Assembly: GCA_032718475.1 (NCBI GenBank)
Contig: JAUCBJ010009003.1
Coordinates: 1-58,755, forward strand
Origin: Nemertoderma westbladi
Lineage: Eukaryota > Xenacoelomorpha > Nemertodermatida > Nemertodermatidae
DNA: 58,755 nt
Direction of reading: 5' to 3'
Shown here: piece after piece, positions 9,516 to 21,509 of the stretch
How the letters are laid out: each line of letters opens with the position of its first letter
Position numbering within the stretch: the stretch's first letter is position 1
Notes under the pieces: model-generated
What the model saw: only the letters and a program-made list of their open reading frames with translations
Told to the model about the DNA's origin: nothing
The model's database searches: none
Translations under genes and position numbers: made by a program

Positions 9516-12380
9516 CTAGAGTTTAGCCGCCATCCTTTTCTTTGCTTTCCCTTTCTTTGGTTTTTTAATTTCGGCGTCTTTAGGGATAGTGTTAGTACTG
9601 GTTTGTACTGATCTTTGCAAGAATTGTGGTCCGTGTTGCCAAAATTCTTTGTTCTCCGGTTTACAGAATTCCTCAGGCATCATTCCTCGCGACGCAATAT
9701 CAGCTGGATTTTGTGGTCCGGGACAATGTCGCCAATCTTCCTTTATTGAACGGTCCAAGATTTCCGCACGACGGTTAGCCACAAATGTCTTGAATTCAAG
9801 TGTGTCGTTGTTTATATAAAACAAAACTAACGTCGCGTCAGTCCAATAAAATATCTGTAAACTTGACTGTAATTCTGTCTGTATAAGGTTTACAATGGTC
9901 GTTGACAGAGTTGCGGCTTGTAGCTCAGCGCGTGGTGTCGTCATATACTTAGTAGGCATGGTCTTAGCCTTAGAAGTAATGAGCGAAACATCAAACTCGT
10001 CTGAATCTACTTGTCTGCGCAAATACGCTGTCACACCAAAGCCGTTGTTGCTGGCGTCTGAAAAACAATGTAATTCTAAGTTGTCAGGAAATGTCGTTTG
10101 TAATGGAAAGTACACTCGGGGTATGGAATAATCTTCTAGCGAAGATAATTGCGCCTCCCAAGTCTTCCATAACTCCACTTGTTCGGATGAGATCGGTTCG
10201 TCCCATGTCAGTCCATCTTTCCAAATACTGCGCATATATATTATTGCTTGCAGTATTATTGGGCTGATGAAACCTAAAGGGTCAAACAGTCTGCTTAGTT
10301 TCGACAAGCAAGACCTCTTTGTCAGATAATCCCCTTCAGCGTCCAGTTTTACCTTCACTCGAAAGTTGTCTGTGTTCGGGTCCCAAAATAGTCCCAACAC
10401 CTTGGTCGTCGGCAGTGGTTCGAACTCTAAGTCAATGTCCCCACCCCCACGTTCAGTCGTTTCGAATGAATTTACTAATTCGGTGCTGTTTGAGGCGAAC
10501 TTGGTGAGGTTAAAACCTCCGCCCGCTAAGCAGTCCCGTAATTGATGTGCTACTGTGATAGCACGTTCTACTGTATCACAACTTTGTAACCCATCGTCTA
10601 CGTAAAAGTCTCGTTCTAGGATCTGGATTATCTCTGGGTCATACATATGTTTCTGGTCCCTAGCGGTCTGCTTTAGGGCGTACATAGTACAGTTTGGGCT
10701 GTCTCTGGCACCGAAAACCCGAACTTGCATTTGGTAAGTCGCCGGTGGTAGACTTAAGTCTACTTCCGGGTACCAGAGGAACCTCAAACTGTCTCTGTCT
10801 CGCTCTAACGCTCGCACTTGGTGAAACATAGCTTCGACGTCACAAGTAAAGGCTACCTGGCGTTGACGGAAGCGCATAATCACCCCCATGAGATAATTAT
10901 TCATGTTTGGTCCATCCATCAACTCACTGTTGAGAGACATTCCTTCAAACAGGGCCGCGCAGTCGTTAACTACGCGTACTTTATCAGGTTTGTCGGGGTC
11001 TCTCACGTAGTGATGTGGCAAATAGTATGTCTGGTCTGTCACAATCTCTGGGTTTGTCATCCTGATAGCGTACCCTTTTGTCAAATACGTCTCCATCTGA
11101 GTATTGTACTGCAGATGGGCTTTCTCGTCTTTCAATAAACGTTGTCGTATTGAGTGTAGACGTCTTAAGGCTAGCGGATAATTATTGATAAGTTTAGGGC
11201 TTTGGCTACGCCATAGCATCCCTACCTCATAATGTCCGTCTTTCGTCTGGCGGATAGTATCTTCCATGATCTTCAAAGATTGTTTCTCTTGTTCCGACAT
11301 ACACGGTTCGTAACTACCGGGTTCTGCTGTATCTTGTTCTAACCACCTGATAGTTTTCTCTGTTAATTCTTTGTCTAGTTCAGCTTGTTCCACTTGACAA
11401 TTCTTTAATGTGTCGACATCGATATCGACGGGCATCGTTAATGTTATTGTAGATAGACTCGCAAGCCTTCCGGCGTTATCATCTGTCGTCGATGGAACCT
11501 CCGCTTGACTCGTCTTCTTCTCACGCTCTATACTAACCTTATGGACAGGTTGCTTTCTGTGACTTATCGTATTCGCTACACACGTCGTACCTGTAACGTT
11601 GTCGTGTTTTGTCGAACGTAGTGTAGTATAGTCTATGTCAGGTGAAAAGGAATGAATCGAAGTTGTAGTTAGTAAACTACATGTACTTTGTACATCGTCT
11701 TCCTCATCACTTATATCCAGTGTGCGCACAGGCGCTCGAGTATACCACCCTATCGGAGTTCTACAGGCGTAAGCGTTTCCCGCTACGACTACCGATGGTC
11801 TGGTTTCCCACACTTGATGTAGGTTGAATTGGTCCGTCCCGATCAGCATTGCTACCGACCTATAGTTGACAGGACATTCAGGTACACCAAGGTGTCTGAA
11901 ATACTTACGGTCCTCTAGGGATTGCTCCGGCACTGGACCCAGTAGGTTACTAAAGTCCTTGGTGGCCGCAAAAGTCAAATCCTTAAAGGGTAACAAAGAC
12001 CTCTCCTTTTCGCTATGTTGCGATTTCGGAAGAAGAGTGTCCAAGTTTAACTTAACTCGTGTCACTGGTATTGCACGTTGTCCATGCATACTACTCACAG
12101 TGTACTTAACGTGCTTACCTTGTCTAAGGCCCGTCACAACGTCAGCTACCTTCTCATCCACGTAGCTGTGAGATGAGGCTGAATCTATGATAGCGTAGAT
12201 CCTTTTGCTCCCTTTGGTGCCAGTGATCTTAATAGGAATTACGCTGAAACCTTTTAGTTGATCAGGCGTCAGAAGAGCGATCGATGGTTGTTCGTCTTCA
12301 TCCGAATATATGTCTTCGTCTTCAGATTCTTCTCCAGAAGAACCGGATTGTTCTGGGAAACAATCCCAAATATGTGTCAC
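9516..12380 (-). pseudogene. BEL-2 pol: protease, reverse transcriptase, Pao peptidase region and RNase H
   Basis: 954 codons. A DUF1758 aspartic protease lies near residue 70 (IIDSASSHSYV). RT fingers and palm follow with VRVVNDCAALF, then the catalytic FYVDDG near residue 593. The Pao signature LFDPLGFISPIIL comes next. The RNase H-like domain has CFSDASNNGFG near residue 773 and the end block DIASRGMMPEEF. It ends KKRMAAKL at a TAG in frame with the linker downstream. The frame upstream is closed by the TAA at the end of gag, again in frame, so two nonsense changes isolate this piece from an originally continuous gag-pol. Confidence 0.9.
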
Positions 12381-12401
12381 AAAGGTTGGCGTTGTTCTCG
12401 A

Positions 12402-13346
12402 TTAGCGTGTTTTGTATGCGCTATTGCATTTTGCTGCAGCTTCCGGGTGTTCCCTGGTGAAGCGTTTGGTCGGCGTATGACTGTCTGTGTGGAGCAGACC
12501 GTCATGGTTGCGTCCACAGTAAGGACAGGTGTCCGTATTTGGGCAGTCCTTACGGACATGTCCATGTTGTGTACACCGCCAACAAGAATCTAACGGTCTT
12601 ATTTGAAGCCGTCGTTCCTCTGAGTTTAATTCACGGAATAGTCGACATCCCTTTAAGTTGTGGCTAGTATGTCGCTTACCAATCCGTTCGCAATATTGGC
12701 AACCGCTGAAGTCGGCAGTTAGTTGTTGTCTGGTCTGTTTGGTCCCTATAGGTGCAGACACTTTACTACCGTCTGAAAATTGTCGGGTTTCGGTCGGTGT
12801 AGCGTAGGTGACCGTCTTTGTGGATGTCGTTGGTGGTTTCTGTCTGTTTGATGAAGGTAGGGTGATTCCTTCGGCTACGATGTGTTGGTCCGTGTAGTTC
12901 GAACGAGTCTCCACTACTGCCTCTCTAGATATTAATAAGTACACATCTTCTAGTTTTAAGAATCCACCTCTCTCTTCCCGCTGATATTCGATTTTTCGCC
13001 ACTCCCGACGAAGTCGATGGTGCAATCTTCCTATTATTTTCAATAGGACTGTGGGAGTGTTCGCGTAGTCAAGTTGTCCAATTGAGCGTAGTGTAGTAAT
13101 GGCGTTTTTAATCTCGTCAGCCAATTTCAGTAAGTCAACGGGTTTTGTAATAGCCCCCCCCTTACAGAGTTCTTCTATCACTGACTTAGCCATACTTACG
13201 GTGCCTCCGTAAATCGATGTTAAGCGATCGTACGCTAATTCGAAGGCATCTGGTACACCGACAAAAGTCTCCGCTAGACGTTTCGGTTCTCCCGTCAGCG
13301 TTTGTAGCAGGTAGTTGAACTTTTCTCTCGATGTAAAAGCACACAC
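12402..13346 (-). pseudogene. BEL-2 gag C-terminal part: DUF1759 and zinc knuckles
   Basis: 314 codons in frame with pol. The DUF1759 part covers KRLAETFVGVPDAFEL to LKLEDVYLLISREAVVE. The knuckle region has CQYCERIGKRHTSH and CWRCTQHGHVRKDC. It stops at KTR-TAA, where BEL-1 reads KRES, so one codon has become a stop. Confidence 0.85.
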
Positions 13347-13369
13347 AGCAATCTGAGATTCAATGTAGT

Positions 13370-15916
13370 CTACGAATGTTTAGAATGTTTAGAATGTTTA
13401 GAGTTACTGGAAAACTTAGGTGGTTGTTGCACCGGTAGTCCTTGTCTCGCTGCGAATTTCGCTATTTCTTCGGCAACGTTCAAAGTTCCGCGTCCTTGGT
13501 TGGCAACCTGTTTGATGTTCTCCCTTCTTGGCGCTTTTCTTTGATACGATGTATTCCTCAAAGGTGTCGGTCTTTGCTGAATGTTCGGGTGTCTAGAGTG
13601 TTCGAATTCGGTGTTTTTCGAACTATCGGTTTGAACTTCCTCTAAACGTTCCTCGATCTGGGCCAACTTGTTGACAACTGGTGTCAGAATGTCGGCGAAT
13701 TGTTGTGTACTGATTGCGTCTGTTGGTTGTAACGCCTTTTGTGTTGGTGTATTCTGTGGAGGATTGTCGATAAAGGAGTTATCTGAACGCTCACGTTTAC
13801 ATTCGTCGGCCGCTCCTGTTCTAAATACCTCGCGTTCCGGGTAATCCGACTCGCTTGAAGTACTACTGTCACCTGGATACGGTGGTCGACGTGCTCGTGT
13901 CCGTTGCGTCGTCCGAATTCTAACGTTTCGCTTCGGAACATCGTCTACTGGTCTCTGTTGTTCGGTAGGCTCGCAGGTCTTCCTCGAAGTCGTAGATTGC
14001 AATGTAAACTGGTTAAACGATCGCGTATCCACTGGTCTCCGTTGTTCGGTAGGCTCACAGGTCTTCCTCGAAGTCGTAGATTGTGATGTAAACTGATTAA
14101 ACGGTCGCGTATCCACTGGTCTCCGTTGTTCGGTAGGCTCGCAGGTCTTCCTCGAAGTCGTAGATTGCGATGTAAACTGAACCGGTGGTCGAGTAACAGC
14201 GTTTGAATCCAAAGGCCTTGTTGGCCTAAACGTCATTGGGTAAGCGTAGTGTGTAACAGGTTTTGGCGTCAGAGGTGGACTCACCTGTTTAGTCGTCAGT
14301 AATACAGGTTCGACTAATAAACTACTACGATCTGTAATCGGTGGGTTACTTACCTTGACTTTCGGAATAGGCGACGACGTTGCTCTTGGCGGTGTAAACT
14401 CGTCCGGAATAACAAACCTGTGTTCCGTCGCACCATGGATAGGAGAAATGTTACTACTACCCGCAATCGAAACAGGTTCCTTAGTCGTAACCGGTGCAAA
14501 CATATGAGTTACCTGTGGGAATCGTTGACACAAGTCCTTTACTAATTGTCGTTCCCGTCCGGGTGCTCCTACGCTTCCTTCCTTCTTCCGTTCCTGAATT
14601 TGGCGATGTCTTACCTCTATCTGGTCCAAGTCATGTCCGTCTCGAGATCTCATCGATCGATCGCGGGCTTGTAGATCCAGATCTTCCTTGGCGTTGGCTA
14701 ATTCTCTCGCCTTCCTCCCGAGTTCGAAATGAAGTTTAACTTCCTTCTCGCGTTGTTCCGTCTGTCGTTGTTGCGCCTCGAACTCTGCTTGTCGTATAGC
14801 TGACTGAGCCTTTATTTGCCGTGTTTTCATTTCGGTTCTCGCTTCTGAAGCTAACCTTTGTCGCTCTAACTCGGCCGCAGCTGTTCGTTGCGCTAACTCG
14901 GCCGCTGCTGCTTGTTGTGCAATGTCCAATTCTAACCTTTCCATCTCAGCCGCTTCCAACTCGGCTTGTTCTTGCAGATGGGAGATTCTTGCTATATTTG
15001 CAACGCGTAGCTTCTCTTCCTCTGCAGCTGCTTGTAGCATTAGAAGTTGAGTTTGTTCCTCCCACTCCTGTTGTTGTCTGTAGAGCTGTTGTTGTCGAGC
15101 AATTTCTGATGTAGCCATACTTCCCTCGCCGATTTCGCTACGAATACTCACCAGAGATTGATCCAGTATTCCCGGTGCCGATTCGATTCGTACGGGTGAA
15201 GTTTCCCTCGTATATTCCGGTACGGTTTCCGAATCGCCGACGTCTTCGCCGCACATACGTAAGTGGTCCGTCAGATGTTTCAATTGTCCATCCAGTCGGT
15301 ACAGTTCCTGTTCTTCCTCGGGCTGTAATAATTCGTCCGAAACTGACTCACCTAACAACTGGTCCGCTTGTTCCTGTTGTATGTGTCTAATCGTCGACTT
15401 AAACTGAATCAGTTTCTCTCTAGCGATCATTAGTTTCTCGAGGATTCTAAGTTGAGTATCCATGTCCTGTCTCTGTCTAGCTAGATCTTGTAGGCCAACT
15501 AGATTATCTACGGACTTATATACTTTACTCTGTACTCTAACCTGGAGGGTGTAGAATTCGAATCGAGACATCGGAGCGGTCAACCCGTCTAATATGCGTT
15601 GGCCTTCTCCAATACTCCTGGTAATATGCGCCATATAACCACCGACGCTCCTAACAACGCTTTCCTGACTTCCTACTGAACTTACCATGTCCGTTTCCCT
15701 ATATCTAGGTTGCGGAACAGTTAGAAAGTCCTCGGTCCTGCCGTCGCCTCGTACTACGGCATCCGGTACTCCCGTTGGATGTACTGGTGACGCACACGGT
15801 GTAGGTTCGGTAGGCTCGCGAGTCTTCCCCTGTTGTTCTTCCGCTGCTGACTTATCCGCGTCACATGAGTCATAGTCGGTTTGTGTATTTTTCGTATAGT
15901 CTTGTTTGTCACTCAT
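13370..15916 (-). pseudogene. BEL-2 gag N-terminal part with long coiled coil
   Basis: 848 codons from the ATG at 15916, the likely true start: the leader before it is non-coding and the product begins MSDKQDYTKNTQ. Residues about 270-430 are a strongly charged, Q/E/A/R-rich coiled coil (EEKLRVANIARISHLQEQ, LEAAEMERLELDIAQQ). The 28-aa repeats follow. It ends in SKHSKHSKHS and a stop, where BEL-1 has SSKHWHTFVDYIES. A 9-bp unit triplicated at 13380-13400 replaced the Trp codon region and shifted the frame. This copy supplies the gag N-terminus missing from BEL-1. Confidence 0.85.
13947..14181 (-). repeat. 84-bp (28-aa) gag tandem repeat, three copies, BEL-2
   Basis: Same unit as at 6191-6425. 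The 16-bp motif lies at 13968, 14052 and 14136, again 84 bp apart. Confidence 0.85.
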
Positions 15917-16007
15917 TTCGGTAGTTGTAAGTCAAGTAAAGTGAGTGTCAAAGTATCAAACTTACCGTATTTTATCTAAACGGCTGAACGGTACTAATTA
16001 CAGTCTT

Positions 16008-16135
16008 ATAAAATTAGCCTACCGGCCGATTTTATAGCAGATGGATAAAATTAGCCTAAACGGCCAATTTTACAGCAAATAAATGTCACGGAATAAGTAT
16101 ATAATAAAATTAGCCTAGCGGCCAATTTTATAACA
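16008..16135 (-). repeat. Three hairpin repeats in the BEL-2 leader
   Basis: A unit of the form AAAATTAGCCTAGCGGCCA followed by ATTTT occurs three times (starting near 16012, 16047 and 16106) in the untranslated leader just upstream of the gag ATG. Each can fold as AAAATT/AATTTT plus GCC/GGC. Their place suggests an RNA leader element such as a packaging or dimerisation signal. That function is inferred. Confidence 0.55.
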
Positions 16136-18810
16136 AATAAATCAGATAACGATATGCGTTATCAAAAGGTAAATTAAATACAATAATACGGACTAATTCA
16201 GCAATGAACAAAGAAATCATACGGAATGCATAAATACTTGAGACAGTGGAACCCACAATAATTTTAACTAATACGGTAATGCCTAACTTATTTATGCAAC
16301 TTTTCGAACTCACCCACTCCAATAATTCTCCAGAAAAACAGATTCCCAGATACAAACCGGACGTGAACCTTTCCGTTTTTAACGTTGCGGACGAAACGCG
16401 ATTTTCCCAACCAAAGTTGTTGAGTTATCTATCTCCCAAACTTGCTAAACACGGTCTTGCTCCCGTTACAGTCTAGAAATGAGTTCTGAATCCTGAAAAA
16501 CAAAAGAGTTAGGTTTTACTTTTCGAAAATTTTGTACCGGTACAATATGGTATTTAAACCCTTTTAAACACCGGTATTCAATTCCAAAATATTTTACACG
16601 CGGTTCAAATCAAATTTTTATTTCAAAAAATTAGCTCTTAGCTAATCAAATTCAAATTTTTACCTCAAAATACAGAATTTTCAAATAACTTTAGTCCTAC
16701 CGAACCGTAGTTCAGTAAAACATATTCCTACTAATTGAAGAGATACGCCTATTCCTACTATTGGAAGAGACGGTAACAATACCTGCAATATCTTACTGTA
16801 AAGTTTGTAAATCAAATCATAAATCCGACCTTCTCACCAAAACAGTAAACTCTAAGTAAGCGAATATATTGCAGTATCGATCTCTTATAACCGGTGAGGC
16901 AGAAAACAGTCTACGAGCAGACAAACTTCGATGAAACAAAATCCCGCGCAGCGAATCCTAAAATCAGGCTGACTCACTGACGGACTAAGGGGCTCGTATA
17001 CTTTGCCGCGGTGTGATTTATATGGTTGGGCAAAGGGACGCTAGCTAGGTACAGAGGCAGATATTTGGAGATGTCTAACTAGCGAGCAAAGTGCAGTAAG
17101 GACGAAAGTTAATTTTATATATTTTGAGGTGTAAATAATTTCTAACGCGCGTGTGTTAATTCTGAACGGTCAAAAGCAGTTTTGCTCCTTCACATATATA
17201 ATTACTGGGTACGGTGTGCATTTTACGAATATTCTAATTTTATAACTTGTAGGTCCAATACTCACGAATGATAAGGTTCCTTCCCCTCTTGCGTATTTCC
17301 AGGACTCAAATTCAGGCATAAGGTTAATACTACGCCCAGAATTCGGCAATTTTAGGTACCAGGTCCCTGATACTAAGAAGAGATGTGTTAGTTTACTACT
17401 GTAGGCGTACAGGTACTAATAGCTATCCTGGCTCCTATCTAGAATTTTAGTCACCCAGGTAGTCCGGGTAACTTCCTATTAGGGCGTTGGCGGGGACACG
17501 GTAGATGTTAGTATCCCTCCCGGGTTGAGATTCTTAGTATATTTCCTAAGTTCTAAACAAGTCTGCTTAGAAAGGCTTAGAACGCTTAGCAACGCTGGTG
17601 CAAAGGGTGAGTAAAGTACTTAACAAATTTTCCAATTTCATAAAAATGACATTGCAAGTTTATAATGTTTAGTAAGTTGTTGCTATGTGACTGACAAGTA
17701 TTACAGGATATATAAACGTGCTTTATATGTAACCGATGATATATGCAAGCACTTTGCAAGTGTAATGAACTAATAACATGCGCATTACAAATCTAGCATA
17801 TATCTGTAACCTATATATTCCCGGCACTAGTTCGAACCTGCGTCGCAAATTTTTTTAAGTAATAATTATTTTTGAAAAATAAATGTTGTGGGAAGAGTGG
17901 CGGTTAGCTTTCGAATGAAAGTAAATGATGACCCCCCCCCCCCCCCTCTGAGACAAGAGAAACAACACACGGAACATCATAGTGAGTGATGTACTGTATG
18001 CTATGCACTTGTGTTTGGTTTGATACTCTTTGTTGCAACCCCCCCCCCCCCTCCCCTATGACATATGTAAACAAATTAATACCGAGACTCAATGTTTTTA
18101 ATATAAACAACATATAAACAAACATATTATTACTGTACGTTACATACACATCAGATCTAAACGCGTAAATACTGTAGGTCTACACTAAAACACAGTTACG
18201 TCGGAAAAATTTATCCAAAAAGTTCAAAAATGGTATTCCTCATTTCTGTTTATGCAATAATACTATTTAATTCAAATTTGTAATCTTATCAAGCGCTACA
18301 GTAGATTACGATTTGAGCACGAAATAAAATAGAAAATTTATCACCCGTCATATAAAGTTACCAATAACATCATCATATTATATTATAACTATATGGATTG
18401 CAGCAATTGTATTTTGAACATTAGGGTTAACTTTTCCCAACGAAAATAGTGGTTCAATGAATACATTAAAATTAGAAATACATACACAGAAACATTAAAA
18501 ATGATTTTAGACATGTTCAAAATCATTAATACAAGGAATTCCAAATAATGAAGTGCTACGGCTACCATTCATAGTACTGGTATTGTAGATATAGATATAA
18601 GGTTATTATTGAGATTAGATGCAGGATAACTAGCGGTTCATTGTGGTGGTCCAGTTGAATTTTAGAGCATTTTTTTTACAATTTCGTTACCGGTACTACC
18701 CGGTGTCTGTGAGAAAAGACGGTTTCCTTGGGAAAATGTCTGGAAAACACAGAATAAAAAATCAGGGAAAATATTTTTAAAGTAGGCCTACTTTTTTATC
18801 TTCATTTTGT
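16136..18810. other. Gene-poor DNA, no exon or element recognised
   Basis: I see no protein-family match and no ACE-like exon. The DNA is AT-rich with two long poly-C runs (17932-17946 and 18039-18051). The unrecognised small ORFs here are short and compositionally ordinary. Confidence 0.5.
17932..18051. repeat. Two poly-C tracts about 90 bp apart
   Basis: 15 C at 17932-17946 and 13 C at 18039-18051. Similar runs occur at 20729-20745 (17 C), 41909-41923 (15 C), 47098-47115 (18 C) and 47581-47597 (17 G). Confidence 0.9.
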
Positions 18811-18821
18811 TATTTTTTATT

Positions 18822-18837
18822 GGGAGCTGCCGCTCCC
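18822..18837. repeat. Short GC hairpin in AT-rich DNA
   Basis: GGGAGCTGCCGCTCCC folds into a 6-bp stem with a 4-base loop and is followed by CATACCCCAGACCCCCG. Such ends are common at worn mobile elements; the family is unknown. Confidence 0.5.
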
Positions 18838-19084
18838 ATACCCCAGACCCCCGTTTAGTACAATGAAACAGCTTTAACAATAATATAATATAAAGCAAAA
18901 TTACAATTAATATTATACTCTGAGAGTTTTACAAGAACCTACAGTAACTATAATGCCAAATAGATAACACAGATACAAATAAGAGAAAGCACAACACAAC
19001 ATAGTTTACAGATTCAGTTTACAGCGTCAGACGAGTGGAGTGATCGGCAATCCATCCTCCGTACCCAGACCACTGTGCCACTAT

Positions 19085-19560
19085 AGCCTCGACTCCCTGA
19101 TGCAATGAGAAGCCCCTCGAACTATGGCGAACTGCACACGGCGGCGAACCCACTCCATGACGGTGCTATAAGGTCTGTCCCAGTTGTGGTGTAACCTATC
19201 AGCGAAGATACTCGGGAGCTTGTTGGCATGCGGTGCCAGAACTCCATTCTACGGAGAGACAAGAGACTACGAAGGGTGCAAAAGTCCGCTCTCCTCTGTC
19301 TCGCTGGTTCCACATATAGTGCGGTTTTAGCGTCCTCCACAGATTCTAGGACCCTCATCGGGGGGCGTCCCGCATATGGCTCGGCGTCATCGGTTTACGA
19401 CCCTGATATCTAACAACGCCTGAGTCTGCCGGTTGAATGCCCCCCGAACTCATACATCACACCAAGTCCTGCCTCTCCACTTAATCCAGGCTGGTCTCTG
19501 ACTATGGGTTCCGACTGTCACGTTTCGTGGTCCAAATGCTAGAGAGGCCAGATCCCCAAC
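19085..19560 (-). pseudogene. Degenerate transposon ORF remnant
   Basis: The base composition jumps to GC-rich compared with its flanks. On the minus strand, pieces of one protein appear in shifting frames: LASLAFGPRNVTVGTHSQRP, AFNRQTQALLDIRVVNR and finally DRPYSTVMEWVRRRVQFAIV followed by RGASHCIRESR. The last block resembles the C-terminal stretch of ORFs common in invertebrate mobile elements (pattern WVRxRxxFAxxRxxxxCIRGSR), which I recall without being able to name the family. Several stops and shifts make it inactive. Confidence 0.45.
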
Positions 19561-20159
19561 AACATCACGGAGTTCAATATATGTCTTTGGATTATGAGGC
19601 CTTTTTTAAATTCCAATTCTTCCAAAGTCAATTGTTATTAATCAAATTTCACTAACATTCAAATAACTTGAATTTTAATTGTATCAATTAGGCATTAATT
19701 CAATTAAATTGTCAATTAGCAACAATCGGACAATTAGGCAAACCATAAATATTTCATTAACGATATAGACAGTACAAACAAAACAAATAAACAATAAACA
19801 AAACAAGTATACAAAAGGCACTAAACAATTAAAGATTACAAAACTCTATAAATAATAACAAAATTAAAGAGTACAAAATACAATAAACAATTGAATTGAA
19901 GTAAACAAACAGCAATAAAGCTACCAGTATAAATTAAAGTAACAAAACGCTATACACTATTTATTAAAGTAAGCAAAACTCATTAAACAATTAAACGTAA
20001 ATAAAGAAAACTCAATAAACGCAACTCTGCAGTTCAGCAGTAGGCCTACTGACCACAAAATGACTGAATGAGTCATTTATTGGCGGTGGATCATGTGACT
20101 GATTTTTAATTGCAATGCGTGTCAAGCACCACTAAAGTTCTTATTAAATTTTTGTCAAG
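19561..20159. other. AT-rich gene-free stretch
   Basis: Low-complexity A-rich DNA with repeated AACAAT/ACAAAAC words. No coding signal seen. Confidence 0.5.
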
Positions 20160-20299
20160 TTATAAAGTCAACGAAAGTATGTTCTAGGTATACAAAATTT
20201 GTTAAAAATTTGCTAAGTGCATTGCATGATTATAAAGTCATCGAAATTATATTCTAGGTATACAAAATTTGTTAAGAATTTGTTAAGTGCATTGCATGA
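20160..20299. repeat. 70-bp direct tandem duplication
   Basis: 20160-20229 and 20230-20299 differ at only a few positions. Both contain TTCTAGGTATACAAAATTTG and end AAGTGCATTGCATGA. Confidence 0.85.
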
Positions 20300-21429
20300 T
20301 AAGTGCCCACCCAAATATTTCTTAAAATCTATACTGTACTTGGCAAGTATTTTTTAATTCCTTAACAAATAATGCAAAATGTGGTAATTGTAAAAATTTA
20401 GTAAAATTATCATGCCAGTACCTTGCCATTAGGTAGTACTTTACTAATATGATAAGATTCTCAACCCGGGCTGATAGCCTCAATTTATTTGCGCCTAGTG
20501 TAAACTGCCCTACCGCCTGAACGGTACAATCCCAATTCAGGTGAAAACACAGCAACCCCCCTAGCCTACAAGTTCTAATGCAATGGACACCGTTGCACGG
20601 CAAATAGTCACAGACGCACCTGTACTTAGCAAGAGTTAAGCGTACAGTTTGCTGCACCCTAACCAATGTGTATGCCTTGTACCGGTGTGCCTACGTCCTA
20701 TCTGCGTACTAGTATCTGCCTGCGCTCTCCCCCCCCCCCCCCCCCGTAGGAATATGAAGGTCTACTGCGGTTTTTCCTGAATCAAGACAGTACAGTCCCT
20801 TTTGATGTAATTTTAGGCTTACAGCGTGTCACTACGTCTACCTTTTGATCTTTTGGTCTTATACTTAGGTAGCAAGGATCGAACGCTGTCTAACCTTTCA
20901 GGCGATGGGCGAATAACTCTAAATGGTATTGCGGGTTGTCTCTCGTCTACATTCCCGTGATGTTCCCGTTCATTGCTGCGGCCCGATCTCTAGCCGGCCA
21001 TCCTGTCCCTGAGTTTGTTCACCGTAGTGAATCCATAGTAAAACAGATAGAAAAGCTGAGAGAATATTCTGACTTTATTACAGAAGATACAATTATAATA
21101 CAATGTAATCTGAGAATAAACTAAGCACGACAGAATATTGATAAGATAATCTGAGAAAGATTGAGATATAAGATATAGTGTTGAGAGATTGATAACTAAT
21201 GAACAAATCGCACCTTTATATAGCAAATTTGTGCCGCAATCAATCGAGAAAATTCTCGATTGTTCTATGGGTTCTAACGGGGTTTTAAAGATAGCTATTG
21301 GTCCAGCTAATATATAACTTGCACGACATTGGTTACAATCAAATAACTACAGTCTCATTGGTACAGATAAATGCAATTAATTTGTAGCGGTTAATTTAAA
21401 TGAGTTGAAATTCTGTACAAAAAATAATT
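20300..21429. other. Gene-free stretch with a poly-C run
   Basis: Contains 17 C at 20729-20745. Small ORFs on both strands have no recognisable product, and no ACE exon was found. Confidence 0.45.
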
Positions 21430-21509
21430 CGCACTTACTAGGATTCGAACTCAATACCTACTACACATATAATTTCCAACGCTCTACCGACTGAGCTACT
21501 GAACCACTT
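21430..21509 (-). pseudogene. tRNA-like relic (tRNA pseudogene or SINE head)
   Basis: Read on the minus strand it has a pol III A-box-like TAGCTCAGTCGGTAGAGC and a B-box-like GAGTTCGAATCC at tRNA-like spacing. The acceptor, anticodon and T stems do not pair, so it is not a working tRNA. Confidence 0.6.

Larger units (their letters stand above)
6841..16140 (-). mobile_element. BEL-2: near-complete but disabled BEL/Pao retrotransposon
   Basis: The sense direction is 16140 to 6841: leader with three hairpins, gag, protease, RT, RNase H, repetitive linker, integrase with DUF5641, then 3' non-coding DNA. Domain content and order are those of BEL/Pao. The reading frame is broken at least four times: a frameshift near 13370, an in-frame TAA near 12402, an in-frame TAG at about 9516 and a frameshift near 8735. 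No LTR pair was found by eye. The 335 bp at 6841-7174 match the end of BEL-1 but have no counterpart upstream of gag that I can see. Confidence 0.85.

Noticed and set aside
20936-21226. Small ORFs on both strands near 21 kb
   Set aside because: Short, overlapping each other, and without splice or family support.
21430-21509. Functional tRNA on the minus strand
   Set aside because: The A and B boxes are recognisable but the acceptor, anticodon and T stems do not pair.
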